Positions 44,704-54,562 of a stretch of DNA of 64,000 nucleotides are shown here, piece after piece (the first letter of the stretch is position 1; each line of letters starts with the position of its first letter). The position numbers were made by a program, and so were the translations under genes. This DNA comes from Paenibacillus glucanolyticus NBRC 15330 (GTDB taxonomy: Bacteria > Bacillota > Bacilli > Paenibacillales > Paenibacillaceae): assembly GCF_004000885.1 (NCBI RefSeq), contig NZ_BIMC01000003.1, forward strand, positions 186,001 through 250,000, read 5' to 3'. The notes beneath the pieces are model-generated. The model made no database searches. It was not told where the DNA came from and saw only the letters and a list, made by a program, of their open reading frames with translations.

Positions 44704-46442
44704 AGCCAAGCTTAAACAATGTCCGCCTGCGGGACAAGATGCTGCTGATGTATTTCCTGGCTGTTTTTTTGCCGATTCTGATCACCAACCTGATCTTCTA
44801 TAATGTGACATCCGGCAGCGTGAGGGAGCAGCGGATCCAGGATATAACCGTAGCGCTTGAGCAGATGAAGAACGAATTCCGCCGAGAAGTCGAGGATGCC
44901 CTGGAGATCTCCTCGGTCTTCTATACGGATGTTCAATTGAACGAGATCGTGGAGACGGGGTACGACCACCCCGCCGATTATATTGAGGCTTATGACAGCT
45001 ATCTTCGCCGCATTTTGAATTCGGGCAGCGCCGTATACAACTCGGTCAGCGAAATTACGGTATATGTGGACAATCCGACCCTGCTGTATTCCGGGGGCAT
45101 CAATTACATCGATGACAAGGTGAAGGAAGAGGCCTGGTACAAATTGATCGCGGGCAAGAACGTGACTCAACCGATCGTGATGCGCACGGGTGGAAACGGC
45201 CAATTGGACAGCTTCAGCATCATCCGGAGCATGAATTATTTCAACTCCCAGAATGACTATACCAAGTATCTCAAGATTGATATGCGGATGCCCTCGATCC
45301 GGCAGATTATGAGCAATCTGAACGTGCAGGGCAAGGTGTACCTGCTGAGCGGCGCCGGAAATATTGAATACACCACAGATTCGAACGTCAACGTCATGCA
45401 GGGCTCCGTGCCGTACAGCAGCATCGAGCATGAGGACAAGTTTCTGGAGTTTCGTACCGACAGCTTCACAACCAACAATCTGAACTCCTGGACGATGGTG
45501 GCGGTGACGCCTGAGGATGTGGTGCTGCGGGATGTCCAGCAATCCCTGCGGTTTGTCATTGTGCTGACCTGCTTGAACTTTCTGCTCCCCACCCTGGTGA
45601 TCGTCTGGATTAGCCGTTCCCTAAGCGTGCGGCTGGTACGCATACTCAAGCATATGAAGAAGGTTAAGAACCAGAATTATGACACGATTGAAGAAGCGGA
45701 GGCGCGCGACGAGATCGGCCAGCTGACGGGTGAATTCAACCGGATGACGCTGCAGCTCGAAAGCTTGATCAATGACGTATACGTGGCGGATATCCAGAAG
45801 AAAAATTTGGAGCTGCAGCGAAGGCACGCGCAATTGAATGCACTGCAGAGCCAGATTAACCCGCATTTCCTCTTTAACGCCTTGGAGACCATCCGCATGC
45901 GGAGCCTGATGAAGGATGAGGATGAGACGGCAAGAATCATTCATAACATGGCCAAGATTTTCCGTAATTCATTAGTTTGGAAAAAAGATATGGTGACGCT
46001 CAAGGAAGAGGTGGAGTTTATCCACTGTTTCCTTGAAATCCAGAGATACCGGTTTGGGGACAAGATTGATTATACGGTCCACGCACCCGCAGAAGAGGGT
46101 CACCTGCAATTACCCAAAATGGCGATTGTTACCTTCGTGGAGAATGCCAGCATTCACGGCATTGAGCCGCTGAAGCACGGGGGACGCATTGAAGTGCATA
46201 TCGTACGCGAGGGTCGATCGCTCATCTGTACCATTCAGGATAACGGGGCCGGCATGTCCGCGGAGCAGGTCGAACGCATCTGCCGTTATCTCGATACCGA
46301 GGATGAGATGGGGGAGCGGATCGGCATTCAGAATGTGATCTACCGATTGAAGCTGTACTACGGAAGCCGGTTCCGGTTTGAAATCGACAGCTCGCCGGGA
46401 CAAGGCACTCGGGTCCAGCTGTCCATTCCCATCGAACAATAA
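44700..46442 (+). CDS. YesM-type sensor histidine kinase
   Basis: A 580-residue membrane sensor. A first membrane segment (MLLMYFLAVFLPILITNLIFY) and a second (FVIVLTCLNFLLPTLVIVWIS, about residue 285) frame an extracellular dCache-like domain. HAMP follows, then the His_kinase domain with phosphorylated histidine in SQINPHFLFNALETIRM, and an ATPase domain with N box FVENASIHGIEP and G box IQDNGAGMS. ATG 44700 overlaps the response-regulator stop (ATGA). It probably senses an extracellular aldouronate directly or through the binding protein. Confidence 0.94.
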   Translation: MKPSLNNVRLRDKMLLMYFLAVFLPILITNLIFYNVTSGSVREQRIQDITVALEQMKNEFRREVEDALEISSVFYTDVQLNEIVETGYDHPADYIEAYDSYLRRILNSGSAVYNSVSEITVYVDNPTLLYSGGINYIDDKVKEEAWYKLIAGKNVTQPIVMRTGGNGQLDSFSIIRSMNYFNSQNDYTKYLKIDMRMPSIRQIMSNLNVQGKVYLLSGAGNIEYTTDSNVNVMQGSVPYSSIEHEDKFLEFRTDSFTTNNLNSWTMVAVTPEDVVLRDVQQSLRFVIVLTCLNFLLPTLVIVWISRSLSVRLVRILKHMKKVKNQNYDTIEEAEARDEIGQLTGEFNRMTLQLESLINDVYVADIQKKNLELQRRHAQLNALQSQINPHFLFNALETIRMRSLMKDEDETARIIHNMAKIFRNSLVWKKDMVTLKEEVEFIHCFLEIQRYRFGDKIDYTVHAPAEEGHLQLPKMAIVTFVENASIHGIEPLKHGGRIEVHIVREGRSLICTIQDNGAGMSAEQVERICRYLDTEDEMGERIGIQNVIYRLKLYYGSRFRFEIDSSPGQGTRVQLSIPIEQ

Positions 46443-46448
46443 CGGCGG

Positions 46449-46497
46449 CAAATCCTGCTTGGCATTCCGGTTTGGAATGACCAGAAGCAGGATTTGT
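46449..46497 (+). terminator. Long hairpin after the sensor-kinase gene
   Basis: CAAATCCTGCTT and AAGCAGGATTTG pair, with an inner stem CATTCC/GGAATG, followed by TTTGTTG. It separates the regulatory genes from the transporter operon. Confidence 0.7.
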
Positions 46498-46625
46498 TTG
46501 TTGCAGGGAGAAACCTGCCCTGCATGATGCCCGTACAGCCTTTTTTTTCTGCCGCTGGACACAGTTCTATAGTTTTCTAAGTATCACCTAAAGATTGACG
46601 GGTGAAAATCGCTCAAGGGCTCTCT

Positions 46626-46644
46626 TATAATGAAAGTGCTTACA
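46626..46644 (+). promoter_or_regulatory. -10 element with overlapping cre box for the aldouronate ABC operon
   Basis: TATAAT (46626-46631) is directly followed by TGAAAGTGCTTACA (46631-46644), which matches the cre core at 13 of 14 positions. No good -35 is present at 16-18 bases, which suits a promoter that needs the AraC-type activator. Confidence 0.65.
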
Positions 46645-46677
46645 ATTAAACAAGACCGAAAGGGGTAGGTCAAGAGC

Positions 46678-48366
46678 ATGAATAAGAAATTTTGGATGAG
46701 CTGTCTGACCGTAGTCATGATGGTATCTCTTCTGGCAGCTTGCGGCGGAAAAGACAATCAAACCGCGGACAACACGCCGGCGGCTGGTGGCGAAGGCGAG
46801 AAGAAGGAAGAGAAGGTCACCTTCACGTATTTCAACGCAGCAGCAGGCAAGGACAAAAATACGAACGAAACCACCATCGGTAAGATCTTCGAAGATCAAA
46901 CTGGCGTGAACTTTAAGATGGAGCATCTGGTAGGGGATGAGAACACGAAGGTGGGAACCTTCATCGCCAGCAACGATTATCCGGATGTCATCGTACCGGG
47001 GAACTCGATTGACAAGCTGGTTGGCGCGGGCGCCTTTATCCCCTTGAATGATCTGATTGATAAGTATGGACCTAACATCAAGCGTGTATACGAGCCGTAT
47101 TACAACCTGATGAAAGCCGAGGATGGCAACATCTACTTCCTGCCGCTGAGCGCGGTGGTAGGAGAGTACACGTCTGCTCCAAACATTGAGCAGGGTGCAT
47201 TCTGGATTCAACGACGTGTTCTGAAGGAAGCGGGTTACCCGAAGATCAAGACCTTCGATGAATACCTGGGCCTGATTCGCGACTACGTGAAGAAACATCC
47301 GGAGGAAGGCTTGACCGGGTACCTGGCACTGACAACACAGGATAAATTTTTTGCACTGACCAATGCCCCGATGCACTTGGCCGGATATCCGAACGATGGC
47401 GGGATCATCATCGACATGGAGACCCACGTAGCGAACGATTATGCGGACGATGACATTACGAAGCGCTACCTGCAGGAGCTGAACAAGCTCAATACAGAGG
47501 GGTTGTTTGATAAATCCTCTTTCGTGGACAACTATGATCAATACCTTGCCAAACTGACTTCCGGTAAGGTGCTGGGCTTCTTCGACTATCGATGGCAGGT
47601 AGGCCAATCGATGAATAACCTGCGCGAAACAGCCAACGCATCGGGTAACGACGATCTCGAATATATGGCTCTGCCGATCGTCTACGATGAGAATATCAAG
47701 GACCAGTATCTCGATCCGCCATCCTTTGTTAACAACCGCGGCGTAGGAATCTCCGTCAGTGCGAAGGATCCAGAGCGTATTGTGAAATATTTCAACAACC
47801 TTCTTACGGACGAGAACCAGGTTCTGTCGAACTGGGGCATCAAGGACGAGACGTATTCCGTTGATGAGAACGGCCGCTTCTACCGCACGGAAGAGCAGAT
47901 CACACAGACGAATACGGAAGCCTTCCGCGAGTCGTTCGGCTTCAAGTACTTTGAATACAACTGGCCTCGTTACGGCAATGGCTCCACGCTTCCTGACGGT
48001 AATTCCGTCGGTGCAGGACGCCAGCCTGAGGTTGCCAAAATGTCTTATTCCGAACCGGATAAAAAGCTGCTTGAAGCCTATGACATCGATTCCTTCTCGC
48101 AATTGTTTGCGGCGCCGGATGATCGTCCATGGTACCCGGCTTGGAGCATTCCGATTGATCAGGGCTCACCGGCACAAATCTTCACTCAGAAGAAAAGCGA
48201 TTTGCAGCGTAAATACTTCCCGAAACTGGTGCTTGCAAACCCTGCGGAGTTTGACCGTATCTGGAATGAATACGTGGGCGAGTTCAGCAAGCTGGATGTG
48301 AAGGGATATGAGGATCTGATCACCGAGGAAGTCGCCAAGAAAATCGCAAATGCCCAAGGACAATAA
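46678..48366 (+). CDS. ABC transporter solute-binding lipoprotein for aldouronates (LplA-type)
   Basis: A 562-residue extracellular binding protein. The signal peptide ends in the lipobox SLLAACGG; the lipidated cysteine is followed by a flexible, charged linker. The body (TFTYFNAAAGKDKNTNETTIGKIFEDQTG; FIASNDYPDVIVPGNSIDKLVGAGAFIPLNDLI) matches LplA/YtcQ-like proteins. ATG 46678 follows GAAAGGGGTAGG. It is the first gene of the operon with two permeases, GH10 and GH67. The ligand, probably methylglucuronoxylotriose, is inferred from these genes and from the JDR-2 cluster. Confidence 0.92.
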   Translation: MNKKFWMSCLTVVMMVSLLAACGGKDNQTADNTPAAGGEGEKKEEKVTFTYFNAAAGKDKNTNETTIGKIFEDQTGVNFKMEHLVGDENTKVGTFIASNDYPDVIVPGNSIDKLVGAGAFIPLNDLIDKYGPNIKRVYEPYYNLMKAEDGNIYFLPLSAVVGEYTSAPNIEQGAFWIQRRVLKEAGYPKIKTFDEYLGLIRDYVKKHPEEGLTGYLALTTQDKFFALTNAPMHLAGYPNDGGIIIDMETHVANDYADDDITKRYLQELNKLNTEGLFDKSSFVDNYDQYLAKLTSGKVLGFFDYRWQVGQSMNNLRETANASGNDDLEYMALPIVYDENIKDQYLDPPSFVNNRGVGISVSAKDPERIVKYFNNLLTDENQVLSNWGIKDETYSVDENGRFYRTEEQITQTNTEAFRESFGFKYFEYNWPRYGNGSTLPDGNSVGAGRQPEVAKMSYSEPDKKLLEAYDIDSFSQLFAAPDDRPWYPAWSIPIDQGSPAQIFTQKKSDLQRKYFPKLVLANPAEFDRIWNEYVGEFSKLDVKGYEDLITEEVAKKIANAQGQ

Positions 48367-48378
48367 TAGATGAAGGAG

Positions 48379-48426
48379 AGGCGAAGGGGGCGGACCACTC
48401 GGTAGACTTGAGTATCCGTCCCTCCT
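48379..48426 (+). other. Intercistronic stem-loop after the binding-protein gene
   Basis: GGGGGCGGA with ACTC pairs with GAGT and TCCGTCCC, with small bulges and no T-run. It sits at the same place as the perfect hairpin at 19809-19837 in the other LplABC operon. Confidence 0.5.
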
Positions 48427-48508
48427 CTTCTATACAACAAGCTCGGCGCTGAGAAGTTGCCTGCTTCGAACTTAACGGTAAGGGCTTGGATAGGAAGGAG
48501 AAGAAACC

Positions 48509-49549
48509 GTGGATAAAGCGAACCCGATTGGACCTGCAGAGACGAAGGCGTTGCGAGAAATGCCGGCGGAATCGAAAGGTTTCTTCAATAAACAACGAAA
48601 AAACGATACTGGTTTAAATACCAGGCCGCCATCAGGTGAAAAAAGCTTCTTTCAAAAGCTGCTGCAGCAGAAGGCGCTCGTCTTCATGTCGATTCCTTTT
48701 TTGCTCTGGCTGTTTATCTTTAAATACCTGCCACTATGGGGCTGGACGATAGCGTTTCAGGATTTTAAACCTGCGAAGAAAATCTTTGATCAGGAATGGG
48801 TAGGTTTGAAGCATTTTACCTTCCTGTTTCAGGATGAGCATTTCCTTCGGGTCATGCGCAATACACTCGCCATGAGTTTTATTAACCTCGTGCTCGGGTT
48901 TGTTACCGCCATTGTGCTGGCGATTCTGCTCAATGAACTGCGTAATCTGATGTTTAAACGGGTCGTGCAGACGATCAGCTATTTGCCCCATTTCATCTCA
49001 TGGGTGGTGGCGGCGAGCATTATCTCGACGGCTCTGTCCTCGGACGGCGGAATCATCAATGAGCTGCTGCTGTGGCTCGGTCTCATCAAGGAACCGATTC
49101 TTTGGCTTGGAGAAGGAGAATATTTCTGGGGAATACTCGGTGTTTCGGAAGTATGGAAGAATGTCGGCTGGAACACCATCATATATTTGGCAGCCATGAC
49201 GATGATCGATCCCTCGCAGTATGAGGCGGCGGAAATCGATGGCGCCGGACGTTTTCAACGGATTTGGAACATAACCCTGCCGGGTCTGAAGCCGGTATTT
49301 ATTATCCTGTTGATCATGAATATCGGTAACTTGCTCGAATCCGGTTTTGAACCGCAATATTTGCTTGGTAACGGCATGAACGTGGATTATTCCGAGAACC
49401 TGGATATCTTCGTGCTGAAATATGGTATTCAGATGGGGAACTTCTCGCTCTCGATCGCTGCAGGCATGTTCAAGACGGTGGTCAGCTTCATACTCTTGTT
49501 CACGGCTAATCATATCGCGAAGAGACTGGGCGAGGAACGATTGTTCTAA
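48509..49549 (+). CDS. ABC transporter permease (LplB-type)
   Basis: A 346-residue inner-membrane subunit with a long charged N-terminal tail (about 55 residues, PAESKGFFNKQRKNDTG) before the first of six membrane segments (ALVFMSIPFLLWLFIFKYLP). The EAA loop is YEAAEIDGAGRFQRIWNITLPG. GTG 48509 follows AAGGAGAAGAAA. The extended N-terminus compared with the LplB at 19867 is the only oddity. It works with the next gene as a heterodimeric channel; the ATPase is not encoded here. Confidence 0.92.
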   Translation: MDKANPIGPAETKALREMPAESKGFFNKQRKNDTGLNTRPPSGEKSFFQKLLQQKALVFMSIPFLLWLFIFKYLPLWGWTIAFQDFKPAKKIFDQEWVGLKHFTFLFQDEHFLRVMRNTLAMSFINLVLGFVTAIVLAILLNELRNLMFKRVVQTISYLPHFISWVVAASIISTALSSDGGIINELLLWLGLIKEPILWLGEGEYFWGILGVSEVWKNVGWNTIIYLAAMTMIDPSQYEAAEIDGAGRFQRIWNITLPGLKPVFIILLIMNIGNLLESGFEPQYLLGNGMNVDYSENLDIFVLKYGIQMGNFSLSIAAGMFKTVVSFILLFTANHIAKRLGEERLF

Positions 49550-49601
49550 GCGTAAGCTTACGAGGACCGTTTTCCTTCAGAACACTTACAGGAGGATTCA
49601 T

Positions 49602-50537
49602 ATGGCGAAGACATCAGATTCACCACGAGCTCATGCCCGGTTCAAGTCTCCCGCGGACCGGATATTCGATACTTTGAACATTGTATTCATGATCTGCCTA
49701 ATGGTGGTTACGTTGTACCCGTTCCTGAATACGCTTGCAGTATCCTTCAACAATGCGACGGATTCGGTGAAAGGCGGCATTTATCTATGGCCTCGGGACT
49801 TCACATGGGAGAATTACAAATATGTGTTTAATGAAGCAACCATCTTTCAAGCTACCTTCATATCCGTGCTTCGTACGGTGATCGGTACGATCACCTCCGT
49901 ATTCTGCTGCGCCATGGTTGCGTATACAATCAGCCGTCCGGAATACGTACTGCGCAAGTTCGTATCCATTGCTTTTATCTTGACCATGTATTTCAGCGGC
50001 GGTTTAATTCCGAACTTCCTGCTGATTCGCGAATTGGGCATGCTGGGCACCTTCTCGGTGTACATCATTCCGGGACTGATCGGCGTGTTTAACGTGATCG
50101 TCATTCGCTCCTTTATCGAAGGGCTGCCCGAAGGGATTCTGGAATCGGCCCGCATCGACGGCGCCGGCGAATTCACGACCTTTATGCGGATCGTGCTCCC
50201 GTTATGCGTACCCGTTCTTGCGACGGTATCGCTGTTCACGGCGGTATCGCAGTGGAACTCCTGGTTTGACGTATTCCTCTACAACTCTTCCTATACGGAA
50301 CTGAGCACACTGCAGTACGAGCTGATGAAAATACTCCAGAACTCGAATTCCTCGATGAACTCGGGCAATGATTACGCAAGCCAGTTCGCAAGCTCGGAAA
50401 GCGGAGCGAACCAGGTCACGCCGACATCCATTCGGGCCACGATGACCATTGTGGCAAGTGTGCCGATCATCCTGGTGTATCCGTTCCTGCAAAAATACTT
50501 TGTGCAGGGGATGACCTTGGGCGGGGTAAAAGGTTAA
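49602..50537 (+). CDS. ABC transporter permease (YtcP/LplC-type)
   Basis: A 311-residue second permease subunit with six membrane segments (IVFMICLMVVTLYPFLNTLAVS at the start). The EAA loop is LESARIDGAGEFTTFMRIVLPL and the C-terminus KYFVQGMTLGGVKG is typical. ATG 49602 is chosen because ACAGGAGGATTC precedes it; the longer frame overlaps the upstream gene in another phase. Region 280-300 carries NSNSSMNSGNDYASQFASSESG, a polar loop near the end. Confidence 0.93.
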   Translation: MAKTSDSPRAHARFKSPADRIFDTLNIVFMICLMVVTLYPFLNTLAVSFNNATDSVKGGIYLWPRDFTWENYKYVFNEATIFQATFISVLRTVIGTITSVFCCAMVAYTISRPEYVLRKFVSIAFILTMYFSGGLIPNFLLIRELGMLGTFSVYIIPGLIGVFNVIVIRSFIEGLPEGILESARIDGAGEFTTFMRIVLPLCVPVLATVSLFTAVSQWNSWFDVFLYNSSYTELSTLQYELMKILQNSNSSMNSGNDYASQFASSESGANQVTPTSIRATMTIVASVPIILVYPFLQKYFVQGMTLGGVKG

Positions 50538-50562
50538 GCTGCGGGAGCCGCTAAAGCTGTGC

Positions 50563-50592
50563 ACCGTGCGCACTGCTTCCTGTGCGCACGGT
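50563..50592 (+). other. Intercistronic stem-loop
   Basis: ACCGTGCGCAC and GTGCGCACGGT form a perfect 11-pair stem with an eight-base loop between the second permease and the xylanase gene. No T-run follows, so partial termination or transcript processing is more likely than full termination. Confidence 0.7.
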
Positions 50593-50703
50593 ACGTGGCC
50601 CGATGCATGCCTTGGATGACGGTCGACCAACCGGGATGCAGGTGGCATCACGATCATAAACCATCAATCTTGTTATTATCTCTAATTCAAGGAGGGACTG
50701 AAT

Positions 50704-51720
50704 GTGACCAACCATCATCGTAGTGAACCAAAGCTGAAGGAAATGTTCGCGGATGACTTTCTCATTGGAGCGGCCGTAAACCCGCTGACGATCGAAACGC
50801 AGGAGGAATTGCTATCCTATCATTTCAACAGCATTACGGCGGAAAATGAAATGAAGTTTGTCAGTGTGCATCCCGCGGAGGATACGTATACGTTCGAGGA
50901 TGCGGATAAACTCGCTGCCTTCGCCCGCAAGCATGGAATGAAGATGCGAGGCCATACGCTGGTATGGCATAACCAAACGACCGACTGGCTGTTCCAGGAC
51001 AAGAATGGGAACATGGTGGATAAAGCGACACTGTACGAACGGTTGAAGTCGCATACCGATACGGTCGTGAAGCGATACAAGGATGATATTTATGCCTGGG
51101 ATGTCGTGAACGAGGTGATCGCGGATGAAGGAGAAGAGCTCCTTCGTCCATCCAAATGGCTGGAAATCGCGGGTCCGGAGTTTATCTCCAAGGCGTTCCA
51201 GTTTGCGCATGAAGCAGATCCGTCGGCTGTATTGTTCTATAACGATTACAATGAGTCCCATCCGAACAAGCGGGATAAAATCTACATGCTGGTCAAGTCC
51301 TTGCTGGATCAGGGAACCCCTATCCATGGCGTAGGATTGCAGGCACACTGGAATCTGTACGATCCTGGCCTTGACGATATCCGCGCAGCGATTGAGAAGT
51401 ATGCATCGCTCGGTCTGCAGCTTCAGCTGACGGAGCTCGATGTTTCGATGTTCCGGTTCGACGACACCAGAAAGGATCTGACCGAGGCGCCGGAGGAGCT
51501 TCTGGAGGCTCAAGCCAAGCGGTATGACGAGATGTTTGGCATTCTGAAGGAGTATCGGGATCATATTACGTCCGTTACCTTCTGGGGTGCAGCCGACGAT
51601 TACACCTGGTTGGACAACTTCCCGGTGCGGGGGCGCAAGAACTGGCCATTCCTGTTCGATGAGCTTCATCAACCGAAGCGTGCGTTTCACCGCTTGGTGG
51701 AGCGTATGGTCAAGTCGTAA
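50704..51720 (+). CDS. Intracellular endo-1,4-beta-xylanase, GH10 (XynA2-like)
   Basis: A 338-residue family 10 xylanase with no signal peptide, so it acts in the cytosol on imported oligosaccharides. The acid/base glutamate is E137 in AWDVVNEV and the nucleophile E244 in QLTELDVS; FNSITAENEMKF and RGHTLVWHNQTTDW are further family blocks. GTG 50704 follows AAGGAGGGAC. Length is that of a bare catalytic domain without carbohydrate-binding modules. In the JDR-2 aldouronate cluster the equivalent enzyme hydrolyses xylotriose and similar products after glucuronosyl removal. Confidence 0.95.
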   Translation: MTNHHRSEPKLKEMFADDFLIGAAVNPLTIETQEELLSYHFNSITAENEMKFVSVHPAEDTYTFEDADKLAAFARKHGMKMRGHTLVWHNQTTDWLFQDKNGNMVDKATLYERLKSHTDTVVKRYKDDIYAWDVVNEVIADEGEELLRPSKWLEIAGPEFISKAFQFAHEADPSAVLFYNDYNESHPNKRDKIYMLVKSLLDQGTPIHGVGLQAHWNLYDPGLDDIRAAIEKYASLGLQLQLTELDVSMFRFDDTRKDLTEAPEELLEAQAKRYDEMFGILKEYRDHITSVTFWGAADDYTWLDNFPVRGRKNWPFLFDELHQPKRAFHRLVERMVKS

Positions 51721-51914
51721 TTGCTTTTACAAGGATTCCTACATTCAATTTAATTACCATAGCTAATATATGAAGCGGCTGAGGCTGCCATCAGCTCTTG
51801 TCGTGCCGGTCCTTGTGGCCGGCATCTGTATTTTACTGCCTCAGGGCAGCAGGAACTAGTGGAGTGAGAAGCTGGGAAATCATTGGCCTTGCCCAAACGA
51901 AGGGGGAACTTACG

Positions 51915-54005
51915 TTGAACAGCACTTTATATAAAGCGTGGCTGCAATATGCGCCCATCGAGGATCGGGAGCTTGCTGCCGCCTACAGCAGGCAACTCGG
52001 CACCATTGTTGTGGATCAGCAGCAGTCCCGAGTTGCGAACGCGGCTGTCCAGGAACTGAAGCATGCGTGTCAATCCATGCTTGGCATCGTACCGAATATC
52101 ACCTCGGAAGCCTTGAACTCCTCCCATCTGGAGGTTCGTATTCATGTGGGGGCAGCGGCAGCAGCCGAAGGAGCCGCAGAAGGGATAACCGAGGCTATGG
52201 ATAGGGGCCGGGCTGATACACAGCTGGATCCGGAGGGCTTCACGCTGGTACATTCAGGCCAAGGGCAGCAGGAGAAGCTTGTCCTGATCGGGGGATCCGG
52301 CAAAGGTATATTATACGGGGTGTTTCATTTGCTGCGGTTGCTGGCCTCCCATCAACCGCTAACCGGTTTGAAGGTGGCTGATCAGCCTGTGAATCGTCTG
52401 CGGATGATTAATCAATGGGATAACGTCGACGGCACCGTTGAACGCGGATATTCGGGTCAGTCGATTTTTTACGAGAACGGGCGGTTTACCGACAATCTGG
52501 AGCGAGTGAGGGACTACGCCCGATTGCTGGCTTCGGTGGGCATGAATGCAATCTCCATTAATAATGTCAACGTGCATGAGATCGAGACGCGATTCATTAC
52601 GGCCGAATATTTGCCAACGGTTGCGAAGGTGGCTGATATTTTCAGAGAATACGGGATTACACTGTATCTTAGCATCAACTTTGCGGCTCCGCTCCACATA
52701 GGGGGCGTATCCACCTCCGATCCGCTGAATGAAGAGGTTCGGCAGTGGTGGAAGGATGCGGCGGATGAAATCTACGATCATATCCCGGATTTTGGAGGCT
52801 TCCTGGTCAAGGCGGACTCCGAGCATCGGCCGGGTCCATTCGCTTATGGCCGGGACCATGCCGACGGCGCCAATATGCTCGCCGAAGCGCTGGAGCCGCA
52901 CGGCGGACTCGTGATTTGGCGCTGCTTCGTATATAACTGCATGCAGGATTGGCGCGACCGCAGCACGGACCGTGCACGTGCGGCCTATGATCATTTTACC
53001 CCGCTGGATGGACGGTTTAAGGACAATGTGCTGCTGCAGATTAAGAACGGGCCTATGGACTTTCAAGTACGAGAGCCGGTATCGCCGCTGTTCGGCAGCA
53101 TGAAAGAGACCAATCAGGTGCTGGAGTTCCAGGTTGCCCAGGAATATACCGGCCAGCAGCGTCATGTGTGTTATCTGGTGCCGCAGTGGAAAGAGGTGCT
53201 GGATTTTGATACCTATGCGGATGGGGCCGGGTCTGAGGTGAAGAAGATAACAAACGGCTCGCTGCATGGCATGAAATATAGCGGGATTGCTGCGGTGTCC
53301 AACATCGGGAATGATGAGAACTGGACGGGCCATACGTTGGCACAAGCGAATCTGTACGGCTTCGGACGGCTGATCTGGAATCCTGAATTATCCTCAGAGG
53401 GGATTGCAGAAGAGTGGACGAGGTTAACCTTCGGCAATGACGAGTCAGTTGTAAAAACGCTGTGCCGCATGCTCATGCAGTCGTGGCCGATCTATGAGAG
53501 TTATACGTCACCGCTCGGCGTGGGTTGGATGATTACACCGCATACGCATTATGGTCCGGATGTGGATGGCTATGAATATTCCCGGTGGGGTACGTATCAC
53601 TTCGCGGATCGGGACGGCATGGGGGTGGACCGCACGATGGCGACGGGTACAGGCTACACTGCTCAGTACTTCGAACCAAATGCCGCTCTGTATGATTCAC
53701 TGGAGGACTGCCCGGACGAGCTGCTGTTGTTCTTCCATCATGTCCCGTATTCCCATATGCTGAAATCCGGCAAAACCGTGATTCAGCACATATATGATAC
53801 TCACTTCGAGGGAGCCGAGGCTGCCGCTGGACTGCTTGACGCCTGGACCTCGCTAGAAGGCAAAGTCGATCCGGAGCGTTTCGCTCAAGTGGCACAGCGG
53901 CTGGCCGATCAGGCTGAGCACGCCAAGCATTGGCGGGATGTAATCAATACGTACTTCTACCGCAAATCAGGCGTACCGGATGACTCGGGACGGATCATAT
54001 ATTAA
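51915..54005 (+). CDS. aguA: Alpha-glucuronidase, GH67
   Basis: A 696-residue intracellular alpha-glucuronidase that removes (4-O-methyl)glucuronate from the non-reducing xylose of aldouronates. Domains in order: N-terminal beta-sandwich (about 1-140), TIM barrel (about 141-440) and helical C-terminal domain. [29 protein letters not shown] and [22 protein letters not shown] carry the catalytic acids. TTG 51915 is chosen because AGGGGG precedes it and the resulting length fits the family. Last gene of the transporter operon, followed by a strong terminator. No xylosidase gene follows. Confidence 0.95.
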   Translation: MNSTLYKAWLQYAPIEDRELAAAYSRQLGTIVVDQQQSRVANAAVQELKHACQSMLGIVPNITSEALNSSHLEVRIHVGAAAAAEGAAEGITEAMDRGRADTQLDPEGFTLVHSGQGQQEKLVLIGGSGKGILYGVFHLLRLLASHQPLTGLKVADQPVNRLRMINQWDNVDGTVERGYSGQSIFYENGRFTDNLERVRDYARLLASVGMNAISINNVNVHEIETRFITAEYLPTVAKVADIFREYGITLYLSINFAAPLHIGGVSTSDPLNEEVRQWWKDAADEIYDHIPDFGGFLVKADSEHRPGPFAYGRDHADGANMLAEALEPHGGLVIWRCFVYNCMQDWRDRSTDRARAAYDHFTPLDGRFKDNVLLQIKNGPMDFQVREPVSPLFGSMKETNQVLEFQVAQEYTGQQRHVCYLVPQWKEVLDFDTYADGAGSEVKKITNGSLHGMKYSGIAAVSNIGNDENWTGHTLAQANLYGFGRLIWNPELSSEGIAEEWTRLTFGNDESVVKTLCRMLMQSWPIYESYTSPLGVGWMITPHTHYGPDVDGYEYSRWGTYHFADRDGMGVDRTMATGTGYTAQYFEPNAALYDSLEDCPDELLLFFHHVPYSHMLKSGKTVIQHIYDTHFEGAEAAAGLLDAWTSLEGKVDPERFAQVAQRLADQAEHAKHWRDVINTYFYRKSGVPDDSGRIIY

Positions 54006-54024
54006 TTCGGGCGAAAATATAGGG

Positions 54025-54064
54025 GGGTGCCCCATCAGATATTCCATCTGATGGGGCACCCTTT
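54025..54064 (+). terminator. Terminator of the aldouronate operon
   Basis: GGGTGCCCCATCAGAT and ATCTGATGGGGCACCC form a perfect 16-pair stem with a five-base loop; a short T-run follows. Confidence 0.88.
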
Positions 54065-54149
54065 GGTTATAGCGATCCACAGAACCATTCATGTATCGAT
54101 TCAACGAAATCTCATCCGTTCGGATAACCTCATTCCATAAGCTGGGCTT

Positions 54150-54177
54150 TATAGGGTGGGGGGCTATATGATATACT
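54150..54177 (+). promoter_or_regulatory. CsoR-type operator and promoter of the csoR gene
   Basis: TATAGGGTGGGGGGCTATA (54150-54168) resembles the G-tract operators of copper-sensing CsoR and is nearly the same as the site before copZ. The -10 TATACT lies at 54172-54177. Confidence 0.75.
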
Positions 54178-54238
54178 AGGTTCAGGATAGATTAGATTCA
54201 AGATGAAGGAACGGGATTTAAAGGAGGGGGAAATGGGC

Positions 54239-54562
54239 ATGACAACTGAGAACCATGTACATGATGCTTGTGCTGTAACCAGCGAGCGGAAGAGCCATCA
54301 TTCCGATAAAACGAAAAGCAACCTCATCAGCCGGTTGAACCGGATCGAAGGGCAGATTCGCGGTGTGAAGGGCTTAATTGAGAAGGATACGTACTGTGAC
54401 GATGTATTAAACCAGATTTCCTCGATCCAGTCGGCATTAAACGGTGTCAGCAAATTACTGCTGGAGCATCATATGAAGAGCTGCGTCGTGGAGCGCCTTC
54501 AGGAAGGCGACGATGAGGTTATTACCGAGCTGTTAACAACGATGAATAAGCTGATGAAGTAA
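54239..54562 (+). CDS. csoR: CsoR-type copper-sensing repressor
   Basis: A 107-residue all-helical repressor of the CsoR/RcnR family. The metal site is complete for the Cu(I) type: C53 in TYCDDVLNQI, with H78 and C82 in LLLEHHMKSCV (the H-x3-C spacing). The DNA-binding face includes LISRLNRIEGQIRGVKGLIEKD. ATG 54239 lies eight bases after GGAGGGGG; in-frame ATGs upstream abut that motif. Cu(I) binding should release it from the operators at 54150 and 54740, inducing itself and copZ-copA. Confidence 0.94.
   Translation: MTTENHVHDACAVTSERKSHHSDKTKSNLISRLNRIEGQIRGVKGLIEKDTYCDDVLNQISSIQSALNGVSKLLLEHHMKSCVVERLQEGDDEVITELLTTMNKLMK

Noticed and set aside
46588..48102. 504-residue minus-strand open frame
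   Set aside because: Lies inside the aldouronate binding-protein gene in antisense; its length reflects codon bias of the real gene.
51798..51914. Upstream extension of the alpha-glucuronidase frame
   Set aside because: The extra 39 residues do not resemble GH67 and the TTG at 51915 has a proper ribosome-binding site.
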